Positions 36,744-46,090 of a stretch of DNA of 64,000 nt are shown in pieces. Origin of the DNA: Jeotgalibacillus malaysiensis (GTDB lineage: Bacteria; Bacillota; Bacilli; Bacillales; Jeotgalibacillaceae); NCBI GenBank assembly GCA_000818095.1, contig CP009416.1, positions 2,278,501 to 2,342,500 on the forward strand. The letters are read 5' to 3'. The position numbers were made by a program, and so were the translations under genes. Numbering within the stretch: position 1 is the stretch's first letter; each line of letters opens with the position of its first letter. Under the pieces are notes generated by a model, which ran no database searches, was not told where the DNA came from, and saw nothing but the letters and a program-made list of their open reading frames with translations.

Positions 36744-39095
36744 TTATTTTCCCGATCTTACTGTATCCTGAAGCTCTGATAGATCTTCATAAGCCATCAG
36801 TACATCACGCGGCTTACTGCCTTTTGCTTCTGAAATCCACCCGTTTTTCTCCATCATATCAATCAGTCTGGCAGCACGGTTGTAACCGATACGGAATTGC
36901 CTCTGCAGAAGTGACGTTGAAGCGCCACCCTGTTCAATTACGAACTCACAAGCCTCAGTCAGCAGCTCATCTTCGTCATCCTGCAGGTCCACTTTGGCAA
37001 GCAGCTCTTCCTGTTCAAACAGGTAGCTCGCCTTCCGCTCATTTCTGACGTGATCTGCTACTTCATCAATCTCATCATCTGAGACAAACGTGCCCTGCAG
37101 CCGGACAGGCTTTGATGCCCCGTTTTCAAGGAACAGCATATCTCCGCGGCCCAGCAGTCGCTCAGCACCTGAACTGTCAATAATCGTTCTTGAGTCTATC
37201 TGTGAACTCACTGAAAAGGCAATTCTCGTTGGAACGTTCGCTTTAATCAGGCCTGTGATTACATCTACTGAAGGACGCTGCGTTGCGATCAGCAAGTGAA
37301 TCCCGCATGCTCTTGCCTTTTGTGCAATACGGCAGATTGCTTCCTCTACATCAGCAGGTGCCATCATCATCAGATCAGCAAGCTCATCAATCACAACAAC
37401 AAGATAAGGCAGCTTTTGTGAATAGTTCCCTTCATTTTTAACCTTTTGATTATAGCGGTTAATATCTCTTACGCCTGCATGAGCGAAGAGCTGATAGCGT
37501 CTTTCCATCTCTTCTACTGCCCATTTAAGTGCTGCAGTTGCTGCTTTTACATCTGTAATGACAGGACTGACGAGGTGCGGAATATGATTATAAGGTGCAA
37601 GTTCAACTACTTTAGGATCAATCAGCAGCATTTTCACATCGTCAGGTGAAGAATGATACATCAGACTGATTAAAATAGAGTTGATGCATACACTCTTACC
37701 CGAACCTGTTGCACCGGCAATTAAACCGTGCGGCATTTTGCTGATATCTGTCACTACAGGCTTTCCTTCAATATCAAGACCAAGCGCGACAGGTAACGCA
37801 GCATTGCTATTTTGAAATGCCTCATCTGCCAGAATTTCTTTTATGGCTACGGGTCTGCTGTGGGGGTTTGGAATCTCAATTCCGACTGCCATCTTACCTG
37901 GAATCGGCGCTTCCATTCTGATATCCCTTGCAGCGAGCCCAAGCTTGATATCATCTGTCAGACTCGTGATTTTACTGACCTTAACCCCTTTTTCAGGGAA
38001 TAGTTCAAACCGTGTGACTGAAGGTCCCTGAGTAACATTTTTTACAGTTGCACTGACATTGAAATGGAACAGTGTCTCATTCAACAGTTCAGCCTGATAA
38101 TCCAGCCAGTCCTGATCAGGCTCAGCGTGAACTGGTGGTGCAAGCAAATCAAGAGAAGGCTTCATAAAATGAGGAAGATCTTCCGCAACTGGTGCTTCTG
38201 TCTTTTTCAGTTCTTCCTTTACAGCTTTTTCTCCCGGCTGCTGATGATCATTATTATATGCCCGGTCCGGACGTTTGCGTTTATCCTGCTTCAGCATCAT
38301 TACATTGAACGGTACTCTTGGACCTCTTCGTTTTTCCTGCTCTTTTTGTTCAGCTTCAGCTGACGGTTTTATTTCATCCGTCATTCCGGCATCTTTTTCG
38401 ACAGGTTCTGTTTCAACTGCTTCTGCCTCAGTAGAATCGTCAACCGGTTGATCCGCTTCATGGATTTCAAGTTCAGGTTCCTGGACTTCAACCTGCTCTT
38501 CACTGTCTGCCTTTTCCTTATCTTCAGGTTCAGCCTCTTCAACTGAAACGGTCGCCTCTTCAGCTTTTAATTCTGGCTCAGCTGTCGTATCAGACTGATC
38601 CTTTCTGTGCTCCTGCAGATCTGCTATCTGATCCTGCTGATCTTCTGATTGAGTTTTCTTTTCTTCAATCGAATCGACTTCAACAGGCTCCGGCTGCTTT
38701 TTCTCTTCAGCAATTTTCCTCTTTAACTCACTGAAAGATGAAATTTCATATTCTACAGGCTCGGTGTTATGTACAGGCTTTAATTTTTTCGGCCTCTCTC
38801 TGAAACCATAAACAGGTGATGGAACATCCGTCGGTTTAAAGGGTCCTGCATGAGGACTCTTCTCTATCATCCTGGATTTCTCTTTTTCGGGCTCCGGTTC
38901 TTTTTTAGGTTCGCGTTCTTTTTTCTGTGAAGATTCATCAGGAATCAAGGGAAACCTGAATTCTCCTTTTGGATATTGATAAGACACCCTCGTCTGCAAA
39001 TCTTTTCTGACTTCCTGCTTTTTTGGTGTATTTTCTTCTATATAGTCATCCTCCTGCCGCTGAACGAAGGACAAGAGTTTTTGAATCCAGTTCAT
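36744..39095 (-). CDS. sftA: DNA translocase SftA (FtsK/SpoIIIE family)
   Basis: About 783 residues. An N-terminal roughly 300-residue acidic, Glu/Pro-rich linker without transmembrane helices precedes the FtsK motor: GATGSGKSVCINSI (Walker A), VVIDELADLMMMA (Walker B) and IATQRPSVDVITGLIKANVP. A gamma winged-helix domain with RQFRIGYNRAARLIDMM closes the protein. Absence of membrane helices marks it as SftA rather than SpoIIIE. It moves DNA away from the closing septum. I took the ATG at 39095 (MNWIQKLLSF); ATGs at 39101 and further upstream are alternatives. Confidence 0.94.
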   Translation of the reverse strand: MNWIQKLLSFVQRQEDDYIEENTPKKQEVRKDLQTRVSYQYPKGEFRFPLIPDESSQKKEREPKKEPEPEKEKSRMIEKSPHAGPFKPTDVPSPVYGFRERPKKLKPVHNTEPVEYEISSFSELKRKIAEEKKQPEPVEVDSIEEKKTQSEDQQDQIADLQEHRKDQSDTTAEPELKAEEATVSVEEAEPEDKEKADSEEQVEVQEPELEIHEADQPVDDSTEAEAVETEPVEKDAGMTDEIKPSAEAEQKEQEKRRGPRVPFNVMMLKQDKRKRPDRAYNNDHQQPGEKAVKEELKKTEAPVAEDLPHFMKPSLDLLAPPVHAEPDQDWLDYQAELLNETLFHFNVSATVKNVTQGPSVTRFELFPEKGVKVSKITSLTDDIKLGLAARDIRMEAPIPGKMAVGIEIPNPHSRPVAIKEILADEAFQNSNAALPVALGLDIEGKPVVTDISKMPHGLIAGATGSGKSVCINSILISLMYHSSPDDVKMLLIDPKVVELAPYNHIPHLVSPVITDVKAATAALKWAVEEMERRYQLFAHAGVRDINRYNQKVKNEGNYSQKLPYLVVVIDELADLMMMAPADVEEAICRIAQKARACGIHLLIATQRPSVDVITGLIKANVPTRIAFSVSSQIDSRTIIDSSGAERLLGRGDMLFLENGASKPVRLQGTFVSDDEIDEVADHVRNERKASYLFEQEELLAKVDLQDDEDELLTEACEFVIEQGGASTSLLQRQFRIGYNRAARLIDMMEKNGWISEAKGSKPRDVLMAYEDLSELQDTVRSGK

Positions 39096-39194
39096 TAACA
39101 TCACTCTTTCTATTATGTTCTCATTCATTCTAGCAGGTTTTATCCCTTTTTCGCTTAGTTTAAACAAAATTGGTCATATTGGTTTATGATGTGG

Positions 39195-39231
39195 AAAAAA
39201 TCCGCTCTGTCATATAAACAGAGCGGATTTC
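39195..39231 (-). terminator. Terminator of ytpQR
   Basis: AAATCCGCTCTGT and ACAGAGCGGATTT form a perfect stem, followed on the minus strand by TTTTTT. Confidence 0.93.
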
Positions 39232-39233
39232 AA

Positions 39234-39833
39234 TTACAGGTTGAATGGTTCTCCTGCATGTCCATCTTCTAAAACAAGAATTCCTTTTTTCTCAGGTGCA
39301 TTTGGCAGTCCAAGTTCCTTCGCTGAACAGATCATGCCACTTGAAGGTACCCCTCTCAGCTCAGCATCTTTAATCACCATTCCGCTCGGCATGACTGCGC
39401 CGACCTTAGCTACAACAACCTTTTGACCGGCATCCACATTCGGTGCACCGCAGACGATCTGAAGGCGCTCTTCTCCAACATTTACCTGACAGATATTCAG
39501 CTTATCTGCATTCGGGTGCTTATCCATTTCCTCAATGTATCCCACTACAAACTTAGGTGAAAAATCTGCATCAATCTGATGATCAAAGCCGCTCTTCTGA
39601 ATCATTTGATTCACTTTGTGAAGCTTCTTTTCATCCATTTCTACCGGTCCTTCAGAACGAAATTCCTGATCCGGCTGCCCGAAAACGTTATAGCCGGTTA
39701 CTTCTCCGGTTTCATTATTTTTAATTTGTACCACATCGCCTTTTTTCTCAAAAGACTTTGAATGACGCGGCGTGTCCTTTAACTTAATAATCAGTACTTC
39801 TCCAATACCACTTTCGTTGTAAAATACGTTCAT
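39234..39833 (-). CDS. ytpR: YtpR, tRNA-binding-domain protein
   Basis: The 199-residue protein has a C-terminal EMAP/tRBD OB-fold like the N-terminus of PheT ([42 protein letters not shown]). The first 90 residues are the YtpR-specific part. It probably binds RNA; no enzymatic role is known. The start overlaps the ytpQ stop (ATGA). Confidence 0.92.
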   Translation of the reverse strand: MNVFYNESGIGEVLIIKLKDTPRHSKSFEKKGDVVQIKNNETGEVTGYNVFGQPDQEFRSEGPVEMDEKKLHKVNQMIQKSGFDHQIDADFSPKFVVGYIEEMDKHPNADKLNICQVNVGEERLQIVCGAPNVDAGQKVVVAKVGAVMPSGMVIKDAELRGVPSSGMICSAKELGLPNAPEKKGILVLEDGHAGEPFNL

Positions 39834-40657
39834 TCTTTTGAATCTCCTTCATTTTTACTTTTGTTTTTACCTAAGATAAAGACCGGCTCAAGCTCCCCAT
39901 CTTCATAGAGGAAGGATAATGCTGTAATCGGTACATGACCTGCAGCGAAAAATGACATCGCCATTTGCGCAAGCACGTCATAACCCGTTTCATTTCTCAT
40001 GTCACCAATAATGAGTACATCCTGGTGAGGCACAGCAATCGTCATCTCACCTTCCATTTTAGCAGACATGTCTTTTAGGAAGGATTCATTCAGGATCCGG
40101 CTTGCGTCATATCCATCGTTAGAGTTCAGGAAGTAAAACACATTTCCTGCTACTTCATCTCTCTTCATCTCTGTATCAAGAGAGCGTACGTTAAACATTG
40201 CAATTTCTTTGACCTGTTCTCTTGTCCAGGACTGCTTTTCAAGAAATTGCTCGTCAATCATCCGGTATGTCTTACCGAGATCTACCGCATAATAAATACG
40301 TGTTTCAGCTGTATGCTCGTCAAACACGAATGGCACACCTTCAGAAGATTCACCCGGAAATGACGTTGAGCGGATAACAGGAAAGATCTGTTTCTCAGCT
40401 TCTTCAACAATCGTTTCCTTTCCCATCACAGCTAAAGCCTCGTTTATATAATACACAGTTTCTGCGATTGCTTCATCCTTCTTTTCATTCCACTTTCCGA
40501 CTACACTTGGAAGTGAGACTTCAATCCCCTTTTTTGTATCGGCATTTTCAACGCGAAGCTGATCTTTTTCACGGTTATAGCGGATATTCCGACCGGGTTT
40601 TTCAAGCTTCTCTGTCAAAATCTTTTTCATTTTTATCGAGTCCATCTTCTCAGCCAT
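39830..40657 (-). CDS. ytpQ: DUF1444 protein YtpQ
   Basis: The 275-residue cytoplasmic protein matches the DUF1444/YtpQ family ([11 protein letters not shown]-like [35 protein letters not shown]). Function unknown. AAGGAGG lies directly before the ATG at 40657. It forms an operon with ytpR. Confidence 0.9.
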   Translation of the reverse strand: MAEKMDSIKMKKILTEKLEKPGRNIRYNREKDQLRVENADTKKGIEVSLPSVVGKWNEKKDEAIAETVYYINEALAVMGKETIVEEAEKQIFPVIRSTSFPGESSEGVPFVFDEHTAETRIYYAVDLGKTYRMIDEQFLEKQSWTREQVKEIAMFNVRSLDTEMKRDEVAGNVFYFLNSNDGYDASRILNESFLKDMSAKMEGEMTIAVPHQDVLIIGDMRNETGYDVLAQMAMSFFAAGHVPITALSFLYEDGELEPVFILGKNKSKNEGDSKE

Positions 40658-40695
40658 GGTACCCCTCCTTATATAATTTAGACTTTCTGAAAGCG

Positions 40696-40829
40696 GGCTG
40701 GTGATTTCCGCTTCAGGGGAACGCTTTCCGCAGGGCCGGCGGTGAGCCTCCTCAGGCTAAGCCTTGCGGGGCCTCACCTGTCCGACTTCTCCTGCTGGAG
40801 TCGTCCTCTTCCGCTCCAATCATCAGCTG
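40696..40829 (+). repeat. GC-rich dispersed element, copy 4
   Basis: Same core as the other copies. Its ends GCTGGTGATT and AATCATCAGC are complementary with one mismatch, and the closing stem resembles copy 3. Confidence 0.88.
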
Positions 40830-40997
40830 TGCTAAACAACAGGTCACTTTAACAAAGCTTATGATTTAAAAGTAGGTATTGAAAAAGGCAGTAGACTTAC
40901 ATTAAGTCATCTGACGTGCAAATTAAACAATATGCTTATTTATAACCAATTCAAATGTTCCAATTTACTATTTTTTCTCCGCATTTCATTGTACACG

Positions 40998-41045
40998 AAA
41001 AAGCCCTGCTCCTAAAGCAATTCAATTTAGGAACAGGGCTTTTTA
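40998..41045. terminator. Bidirectional terminator in ytpP-ytpQ gap
   Basis: AAAAAGCCCTG, CTCCTAAA and their complements form a long stem (one mismatch) with T-runs on both strands. On the minus strand it would end a ytpP transcript after copy 5, so copy 5 may lie in the ytpP 3' untranslated RNA. Confidence 0.85.
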
Positions 41046-41072
41046 TAAAACAATATCTATATTGAATTTTTA

Positions 41073-41200
41073 GTGTAGCGAAGCGTAAGGCGGCGACTCC
41101 ACCGGGATATGACCGACAGCTGAGACCCCACAGGGCGAAGCCCGAGGAGGCTCAGCACGGTCCCCGGGGAAAGCGTCCGCCTGAAGCGCAGCGAAACGGT
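41073..41200 (-). repeat. GC-rich dispersed element, copy 5
   Basis: Inverted copy. Reverse-complemented, its outer part is nearly the same as copy 1 (GCTGCGCTTCAGGCGGACGC; GGTGGAGTCGCCGCCTTACG). Confidence 0.87.
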
Positions 41201-41233
41201 TAAGACTCTGAAACAACTTGTTCAGAGTCAAAT

Positions 41234-41554
41234 TTATGAAACTTTCAGACCTTCTACAAACTGTTCGATTTCTTCCTGTGTCTTGCGGTCTTTGCTGACA
41301 AATCTGCCTGTTTCTGTTCCACCTTCAAATGCAACAAAGCTTGGAATACCAAAAACGCTCAGGTCAGCACAAATATCAATAAACTCATCGCGATCAACAT
41401 AAATGAACTGATAATCAGGATACTTACTTTCAACTTCCGGTAAAATCGGTTCAATTACCCGGCAATCCGGGCACCAGTCTGCTGAAAACATAAAGATATG
41501 CTTCCCGTTGTTTTTCATTTCATTAAACTGTTCAATTGATTCAAGCTTTTTCAT
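41234..41554 (-). CDS. ytpP: Thioredoxin-family protein YtpP
   Basis: The 106-residue thioredoxin-fold protein has the active site FSADWCPDCRVIEP (CPDC) and cis-proline FGIPSFVAF. It is a thiol-disulfide reductase homologue whose substrate is unknown. The ATG at 41554 is placed after AGGAGGAG. The open frame upstream overlaps the end of the membrane-protein gene; with this start the two genes overlap by 14 bases and are probably co-translated. Confidence 0.92.
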   Translation of the reverse strand: MKKLESIEQFNEMKNNGKHIFMFSADWCPDCRVIEPILPEVESKYPDYQFIYVDRDEFIDICADLSVFGIPSFVAFEGGTETGRFVSKDRKTQEEIEQFVEGLKVS

Positions 41555-42569
41555 GTTTAACTCCTCCTGTAGCAATTCTCATCTGGCCGGGCTTAATCAT
41601 CCCTGCCTTTAGCATGTAATGAGATAGTAACAGGCTGATCACTGCCGGTCCAATAATATGCAACAATCCGACTTTTAATAAAACATCAGTTGTAAAGCCC
41701 ATCGTTTCAAAAGTCATGATCTGACCGACAAAGCCGCTCGTTCCCATACCTGCTCCTGAAGCGTTATTCTCCATTTGAAACCAAATCGTACCGATCGGCG
41801 CAAGGAGTACTCCTGCTACTGTGGGCGGAATCAGGATAAGCGGGTTCCTGACGATATTAGGGACCTGAAGCATTGAAGTACCAATTGCCTGAGCAATAGA
41901 GCCTCCCCACTTATTATCACGATAGCTCGCCACTGCAAATCCAATCATCTGCGCACTGCATCCGATTGCTGCCGCTCCCGCTGCAAGCCCATCCAGCTCA
42001 AGCATGAGCGCAATCGCTGCACTTGAGATCGGTGCAGTAAGGGCAAGTCCCATCAGCCCTGCTACCAGCATCCCCATGATAAGCGGGCGTTGTTCTGTCG
42101 CCCAGCCAATCGTTTCTCCTGTTGCCTGCATAAATGACTGTATTTCAGGACCTACAAGTGCGGAAATACCGTATCCTGCTGCAATCGTGACAAATGGCGT
42201 GATAATAATATCGATTTTAGTGGACCCGCTGACCAGTTTCCCAATCTCAGTCGAGAATACCGCTGCCACATAAGCCCCCGCTGGACCACCAAGCGCATAA
42301 CCTGCTGCTCCAGTGATCACTCCTGCAAACAAGACAAGCGGCGGTGCTTTTAAACCGTAGGCTACAGCTGCTCCAATCGCAGGGCCGGCAAGACCCATTG
42401 CGAGTACACCCATTTCTGTCAGGAATGAAATACCCAGTTCGTTCCCGGCGGTCTGCATAATCAGCCCGATAATTAACGAACTGAAAAGTCCGAGCGCCAT
42501 AAAGCTTAATCCATCAATTAAATAAGTCTTAAAAGAAATATGTATGCCTTTTTTCTTCAAAAATCCCAT
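41541..42569 (-). CDS. PTS-IIC-like membrane protein
   Basis: The 342-residue, very hydrophobic protein has about eight to ten membrane segments. It starts MGFLKKKGIHISFKTYLIDG, the N-terminus of the PTS_EIIC_2 family, and contains VPNIVRNPLILIPPTVAG. It lacks IIA and IIB domains and no PTS partner is nearby, so sugar phosphotransfer is doubtful. Its stop lies inside ytpP, suggesting a functional pairing with that thioredoxin-like protein. Substrate unknown. Confidence 0.7.
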   Translation of the reverse strand: MGFLKKKGIHISFKTYLIDGLSFMALGLFSSLIIGLIMQTAGNELGISFLTEMGVLAMGLAGPAIGAAVAYGLKAPPLVLFAGVITGAAGYALGGPAGAYVAAVFSTEIGKLVSGSTKIDIIITPFVTIAAGYGISALVGPEIQSFMQATGETIGWATEQRPLIMGMLVAGLMGLALTAPISSAAIALMLELDGLAAGAAAIGCSAQMIGFAVASYRDNKWGGSIAQAIGTSMLQVPNIVRNPLILIPPTVAGVLLAPIGTIWFQMENNASGAGMGTSGFVGQIMTFETMGFTTDVLLKVGLLHIIGPAVISLLLSHYMLKAGMIKPGQMRIATGGVKHEKA

Positions 42570-42665
42570 GCTGTCCTCTCCTTCCTATAACAGTGTAATG
42601 ACAAGTGTAAATGTTGTAAAGTTCATTTTGCTGAACCGTTGATTTATTTAAAATAAAATTGAATA

Positions 42666-42702
42666 CCAAAAAACCCGAAAGATTATTCTTCCGGGTTTTC
42701 TT
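42666..42702 (-). terminator. Terminator of lipoprotein gene
   Basis: AAAACCCGGAAGA and TCTTTCGGGTTTT form the stem; it overlaps the last codons of the gene and is followed by TTTTTTGG on the minus strand. Confidence 0.75.
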
Positions 42703-43207
42703 GAGTCCATTGTATCGATCTGACTGTTTCCATCATCCATTTTGCATTACTGCTAATGTCTTCAAGATTAGTGATCGTGGTCATTTTTGTGTAATCCATG
42801 CCTGTCGTCAGCTCATAGCTTTCTTCATCAACCTGTCTGAGCAGAACATAACCAAATCGGTCTTTTTCTTCAAACGTCTCATTGACGAGCCACTCTTCTT
42901 CAGCAGCTTCAGTCATTGTATAAATCACATCATTACCTGCTTCTTCATTTAGATGATGAAAAAGAACAAATGTCTCATTGCTTTTTTCAATAACTGCATT
43001 GTGGTCAGACGTTTCAGCGATTTCCGCATTGTAAGGAAGGTGAACTTCCAGATCATCTAATTCAGTATTCGGTCTTTCCGCTTCATCAAGGAAAATCTCT
43101 TCGACTTCCTCTAATGATTTTTCTCTTTCCTGCTCTATGGTTGTATTACAAGCTGCAAGTACAGCGGACGTGAAAATAATAAATAAAATAAACAGATGTT
43201 TCTTCAA
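42683..43207 (-). CDS. Putative lipoprotein of unknown function
   Basis: The 174-residue protein starts with a lipoprotein signal peptide: KKHLFILFIIFTSAVLAAC, lipobox LAAC with the lipidated cysteine near residue 20. The mature part is acidic (DEAERPNTELDDLEVHLP...), consistent with an extracellular protein. I do not recognise a catalytic motif. The start is TTG at 43207 with a strong AAAGGAGG. It is monocistronic. Confidence 0.75.
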   Translation of the reverse strand: MKKHLFILFIIFTSAVLAACNTTIEQEREKSLEEVEEIFLDEAERPNTELDDLEVHLPYNAEIAETSDHNAVIEKSNETFVLFHHLNEEAGNDVIYTMTEAAEEEWLVNETFEEKDRFGYVLLRQVDEESYELTTGMDYTKMTTITNLEDISSNAKWMMETVRSIQWTQENPEE

Positions 43208-43347
43208 TGGTTTTCCTCCTTTTGAACACGTTCGCTACTCATCATACTAATCGACTGACATTTTGACAACCCTTTGAAGCGGCAAATTATTTCCAGCCCG
43301 ATTTTAGCCATGTTATACTTTAGCTATTACATATGGCTTTGTTATTG

Positions 43348-43371
43348 CTGGCTGTTGATTGCAGCTGTGCA
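43348..43371. repeat. Remnant of dispersed-element ends
   Basis: GCTGGCTGTTGATT joined to GCAGCTGTGC recalls the two ends of copies 3 and 4 without the core. It lies 48 bases before ytoQ. Confidence 0.4.
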
Positions 43372-43418
43372 AAAAACGTTAAGTTTTAACAGAGCCTATA
43401 TTATAAAGGGGCGATTTG

Positions 43419-43865
43419 ATGGAACTGACGATTTATTTAGCAGGAGAAATTCACAGCGACTGGCGTGCAAAGTTGAAAGAACAGGCTGAATCACTTCCGT
43501 ACAAGCTTCAATTTACTGGCCCAATGGAAAATCATAGCCGCTCTGATGATATCGGCGAGGAAATTCTTGGTGAGCAGCCAAATGCTATTTTTAAAGACGA
43601 TGCTGCTTCTGCCTTTAATAATTTGCGTACGCAGGTGCTGCTGCAAAAATCAGATTTAGTCATCGCATTATTTGGAGAACAGTATAAGCAGTGGAATACA
43701 GCTATGGATGCTTCTGCAGCACTGACAATGAATAAACCGCTTATTCTGATCAGACCGGAAAAACTGCACCATGCATTAAAAGAGCTTTCACGAAAAGCAA
43801 CTGTTACTGTTGAAACGCCCGATCAGGCATTAAAAGCAGTCTCATACATTTTTGAAACAGAGTAA
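43419..43865 (+). CDS. ytoQ: YtoQ family protein
   Basis: The 148-residue protein starts MELTIYLAGEIHSDWR, the YtoQ signature, with LVIALFGEQYKQWNTAMDA later. It resembles nucleoside 2-deoxyribosyltransferase-like folds, but no activity is established. The ATG at 43419 follows GGGG; the in-frame TTG three bases earlier is less likely. Bidirectional terminator downstream. Confidence 0.88.
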   Translation: MELTIYLAGEIHSDWRAKLKEQAESLPYKLQFTGPMENHSRSDDIGEEILGEQPNAIFKDDAASAFNNLRTQVLLQKSDLVIALFGEQYKQWNTAMDASAALTMNKPLILIRPEKLHHALKELSRKATVTVETPDQALKAVSYIFETE

Positions 43866-43866
43866 G

Positions 43867-43899
43867 AAAAAAGGGATCGCCTGAACGATCCCTTTTTTT
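43867..43899. terminator. Bidirectional terminator, ytoQ / DUF84 gene
   Basis: AAAAAAGGGATCG and CGATCCCTTTTTT form a perfect stem with T-runs in both directions. Confidence 0.95.
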
Positions 43900-44407
43900 A
43901 TTTGTTCTTTTCGTATTCCCACTGACCGATTAAAAGCTCGACAATATGTTCAAACATCTGTGCTCTCGTTATTCTTCCATTCGTGAAGAAGCCGACTGCA
44001 CCATCATGCTGTCTGATATTCTGCTGCTTACTGTATTCCTCCATCAACGGACCCAGTTCCTGCCCTTTTCTTAGTGGCTCTGCAAGTTCTTCAGGCAGCC
44101 TGATACTCGCTCCTGAGGCTGTAAATGGTTCTTTAAAGCCAGGCACAAAAAGCGCACCCCAGTTGCATATATAAAGACCATCTTCCATCTCAGCAACGCC
44201 ACCTTCAAGACCCAGACCGGCTGCATTTTCATAGCAGGCTGCTGCATTCATTGCACGATTGACCGCTCCCTGTCTGGTCTCATCATGACCAAAAGGCTGA
44301 TCACTCACACCTGATTCCGTTTTGAAGCCTTTTACCTCACCAAAGGTCCAGCAGCTTTCTGCCGCTGATACCTTTGCTTTATTCTTTGTACCTATTGCCA
44401 AATTCAC
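43898..44407 (-). CDS. DUF84 inosine/xanthosine triphosphatase-like protein
   Basis: The 169-residue protein begins MNLAIGTKNKAKVSAAE (conserved GTKNKAK) and has LGLEGGVAEMEDGLYICNW. DUF84/YjjX proteins hydrolyse non-canonical purine nucleotides such as ITP and XTP. It starts with a GTG two bases after the M42-peptidase stop, so both genes share a transcript. Activity is inferred from the family. Confidence 0.85.
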   Translation of the reverse strand: MNLAIGTKNKAKVSAAESCWTFGEVKGFKTESGVSDQPFGHDETRQGAVNRAMNAAACYENAAGLGLEGGVAEMEDGLYICNWGALFVPGFKEPFTASGASIRLPEELAEPLRKGQELGPLMEEYSKQQNIRQHDGAVGFFTNGRITRAQMFEHIVELLIGQWEYEKNK

Positions 44408-44409
44408 GA

Positions 44410-45483
44410 TTATGACCCCTGTCTGATCGTCTCAACAGTTGATTGATCACAAGACTTGACCAGCTTCACCAGTAATTCTTTCGCTGCTGCATAGTCATCG
44501 ATGTGAATCATTGAAGCAGACGTATGAATGTATCTTGAGCAGATACCGACAACGGCACTTGGTACACCTTCATTTGAAATGTGCACGCGGCCTGCATCTG
44601 TACCACCTGCCGATACAAAATACTGATATGGAATGTTATTAGTCTCAGCTGTATCGAGCACAAATTCTCTCATACCGCGGTGTGTAACCATACTGCGGTC
44701 AAGAATACGGAGCAGTGTCCCTTTTCCAAGCTGACCAAATTCATTTTTATCACCTGTCATATCGTTTGCAGGACTCGCATCCATAGCAAAGAAGATATCA
44801 GGCTTGATCAGATTAGCGGCAGTCTGTGCACCTCTTAAGCCGACTTCCTCCTGAACTGTTGCTCCACTGTAAAGTGTGTTAGGAAGAGATTCATTTTGAA
44901 GCTCTTTTAACAGTTCAATTGAAATTCCGCAGCCGTAACGGTTATCCCACGCTTTAGCAAGAATCTTTTTCTTATTTTCCATCGGGGTGAATTCACATAC
45001 AGGCACGATTTGCTGACCAGGTAAAATACCCATTGATTCAGCATCTGCTTTATCATCTGCACCTACATCGATCAGCATATTTTTAATATCCATCGGTTTC
45101 GCACGCTTTTCTTCACTTAGCAGATGAGGCGGGATTGATCCGATGACACCTGTAATTTTCTTATCGTTCGTGACAATCTCAACGCGTTGAGCGAGTAATA
45201 CCTGGCTCCACCATCCGCCAAGTGTCTGGAAGCGAATCATCCCATTATCCGTAATACCTGTTACCATAAATCCTACTTCATCCATATGGCCTGCTGCCAT
45301 AACGACTGGTGCATCTTCAGGACCCTTTTTCAGTCCAAAAATACTGCCAAGTCCATCCTGTACAATTTCATCTGAGTATTTTGAGAGCTCCTGCTTCATT
45401 AATTTTCTGATTGCATGTTCATTACCCGGAGCGCCAGGCAGTTCTGTTAATTGCTTAAATAACGCAAGTGTATCCTGATTCAT
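44410..45483 (-). CDS. ytoP: M42-family aminopeptidase (YtoP)
   Basis: The 357-residue dinuclear-zinc peptidase has [12 protein letters not shown] (metal-binding His-x-Asp), the bridging-aspartate region [14 protein letters not shown], the catalytic-glutamate region [14 protein letters not shown] and [12 protein letters not shown]42 enzymes remove N-terminal residues from peptides and form large cytoplasmic assemblies. It precedes the DUF84 gene and corresponds to ytoP. Confidence 0.93.
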   Translation of the reverse strand: MNQDTLALFKQLTELPGAPGNEHAIRKLMKQELSKYSDEIVQDGLGSIFGLKKGPEDAPVVMAAGHMDEVGFMVTGITDNGMIRFQTLGGWWSQVLLAQRVEIVTNDKKITGVIGSIPPHLLSEEKRAKPMDIKNMLIDVGADDKADAESMGILPGQQIVPVCEFTPMENKKKILAKAWDNRYGCGISIELLKELQNESLPNTLYSGATVQEEVGLRGAQTAANLIKPDIFFAMDASPANDMTGDKNEFGQLGKGTLLRILDRSMVTHRGMREFVLDTAETNNIPYQYFVSAGGTDAGRVHISNEGVPSAVVGICSRYIHTSASMIHIDDYAAAKELLVKLVKSCDQSTVETIRQGS

Positions 45484-45648
45484 TATGTATACTTCCTTTC
45501 GTAATTACATTCCATTCTATTTTACAGAACTTTCTTTCAGCTTTCCACTTGGAGTGATGAAATTGGAAGAACCTGCTCTTTTTTTAAGTGCATAGACGGA
45601 TAGAATCCGCTATACTGAATGTTAGTTGAATGTCCGGAGGTGAAACAT

Positions 45649-45966
45649 ATGAATTGGAAAGATGCAGCGCTTGGTGCAGCAGTAGGCTTAGCAGCCGGTG
45701 TTGCCATTAGCCAGAGTGCAAGTGCAGTACAGTCAAATCAGGTTTCTGCTGAAAAGGTGCTTCAGAATGTAAAAGATCAGTTCAAACAGGATGGCCCGAT
45801 TGATGGCTCATGGATTCAAATGAACCCAGAAGATCATCAGGTACTGGCTGTGAAAAACAAAGTATACCGCGGAGGCATTTCACGCCACCACGGCAGTGAA
45901 CTGGAACAATTCGAATTTATCGCTGATGCGAAAACAGGCACAGTGATGGATGTGTATAAGATATAA
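45649..45966 (+). CDS. ytzB: YtzB, small PepSY-type protein
   Basis: The 105-residue protein starts MNWKDAALGAAVGLAAGVAI, a hydrophobic N-terminal helix, with a PepSY-like C-terminal part (SAEKVLQNVKDQF...FEFIADAKTGTVMDVYKI). It is probably membrane-anchored. Function unknown; PepSY domains are often protease-inhibitory. The ATG at 45649 is nine bases after GGAGG. Confidence 0.85.
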   Translation: MNWKDAALGAAVGLAAGVAISQSASAVQSNQVSAEKVLQNVKDQFKQDGPIDGSWIQMNPEDHQVLAVKNKVYRGGISRHHGSELEQFEFIADAKTGTVMDVYKI

Positions 45967-45970
45967 TGGG

Positions 45971-46019
45971 TAAGGCTGAGCGAATCACGGGAATGTGATT
46001 TACTCAGCCTAATTTTTTA
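45971..46019 (+). terminator. Terminator of ytzB
   Basis: AAGGCTGAGCGAATCAC pairs with GTGATTTACTCAGCCT (few mismatches) and is followed by TTTTTT. Confidence 0.88.
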
Positions 46020-46036
46020 ACCGTTCCGCTGCGTTT
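46018..46036. repeat. Truncated dispersed-element end
   Basis: TTAACCGTTCCGCTGCG matches the outer end of copies 1 and 5 and stops abruptly. It is adjacent to the ytzB terminator. Confidence 0.45.
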
Positions 46037-46090
46037 AAAGACATATCAAAACCTTTTCTATACTTCCAAATTGTTTTTAGAACTTACTCT

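Larger units (their letters stand above)
40658..41233. other. Intergenic region between ytpQ and ytpP with two dispersed elements
   Basis: 576 bases without a gene. It holds element copy 4 (plus orientation), an AT-rich spacer, a strong bidirectional terminator and element copy 5 (minus orientation). A short hairpin GACTCTGA/TCAGAGTC (41205-41231) follows the ytpP stop. The ytpP-side and ytpQ-side are adjacent in B. subtilis, so this spacer is an expansion. Confidence 0.7.
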
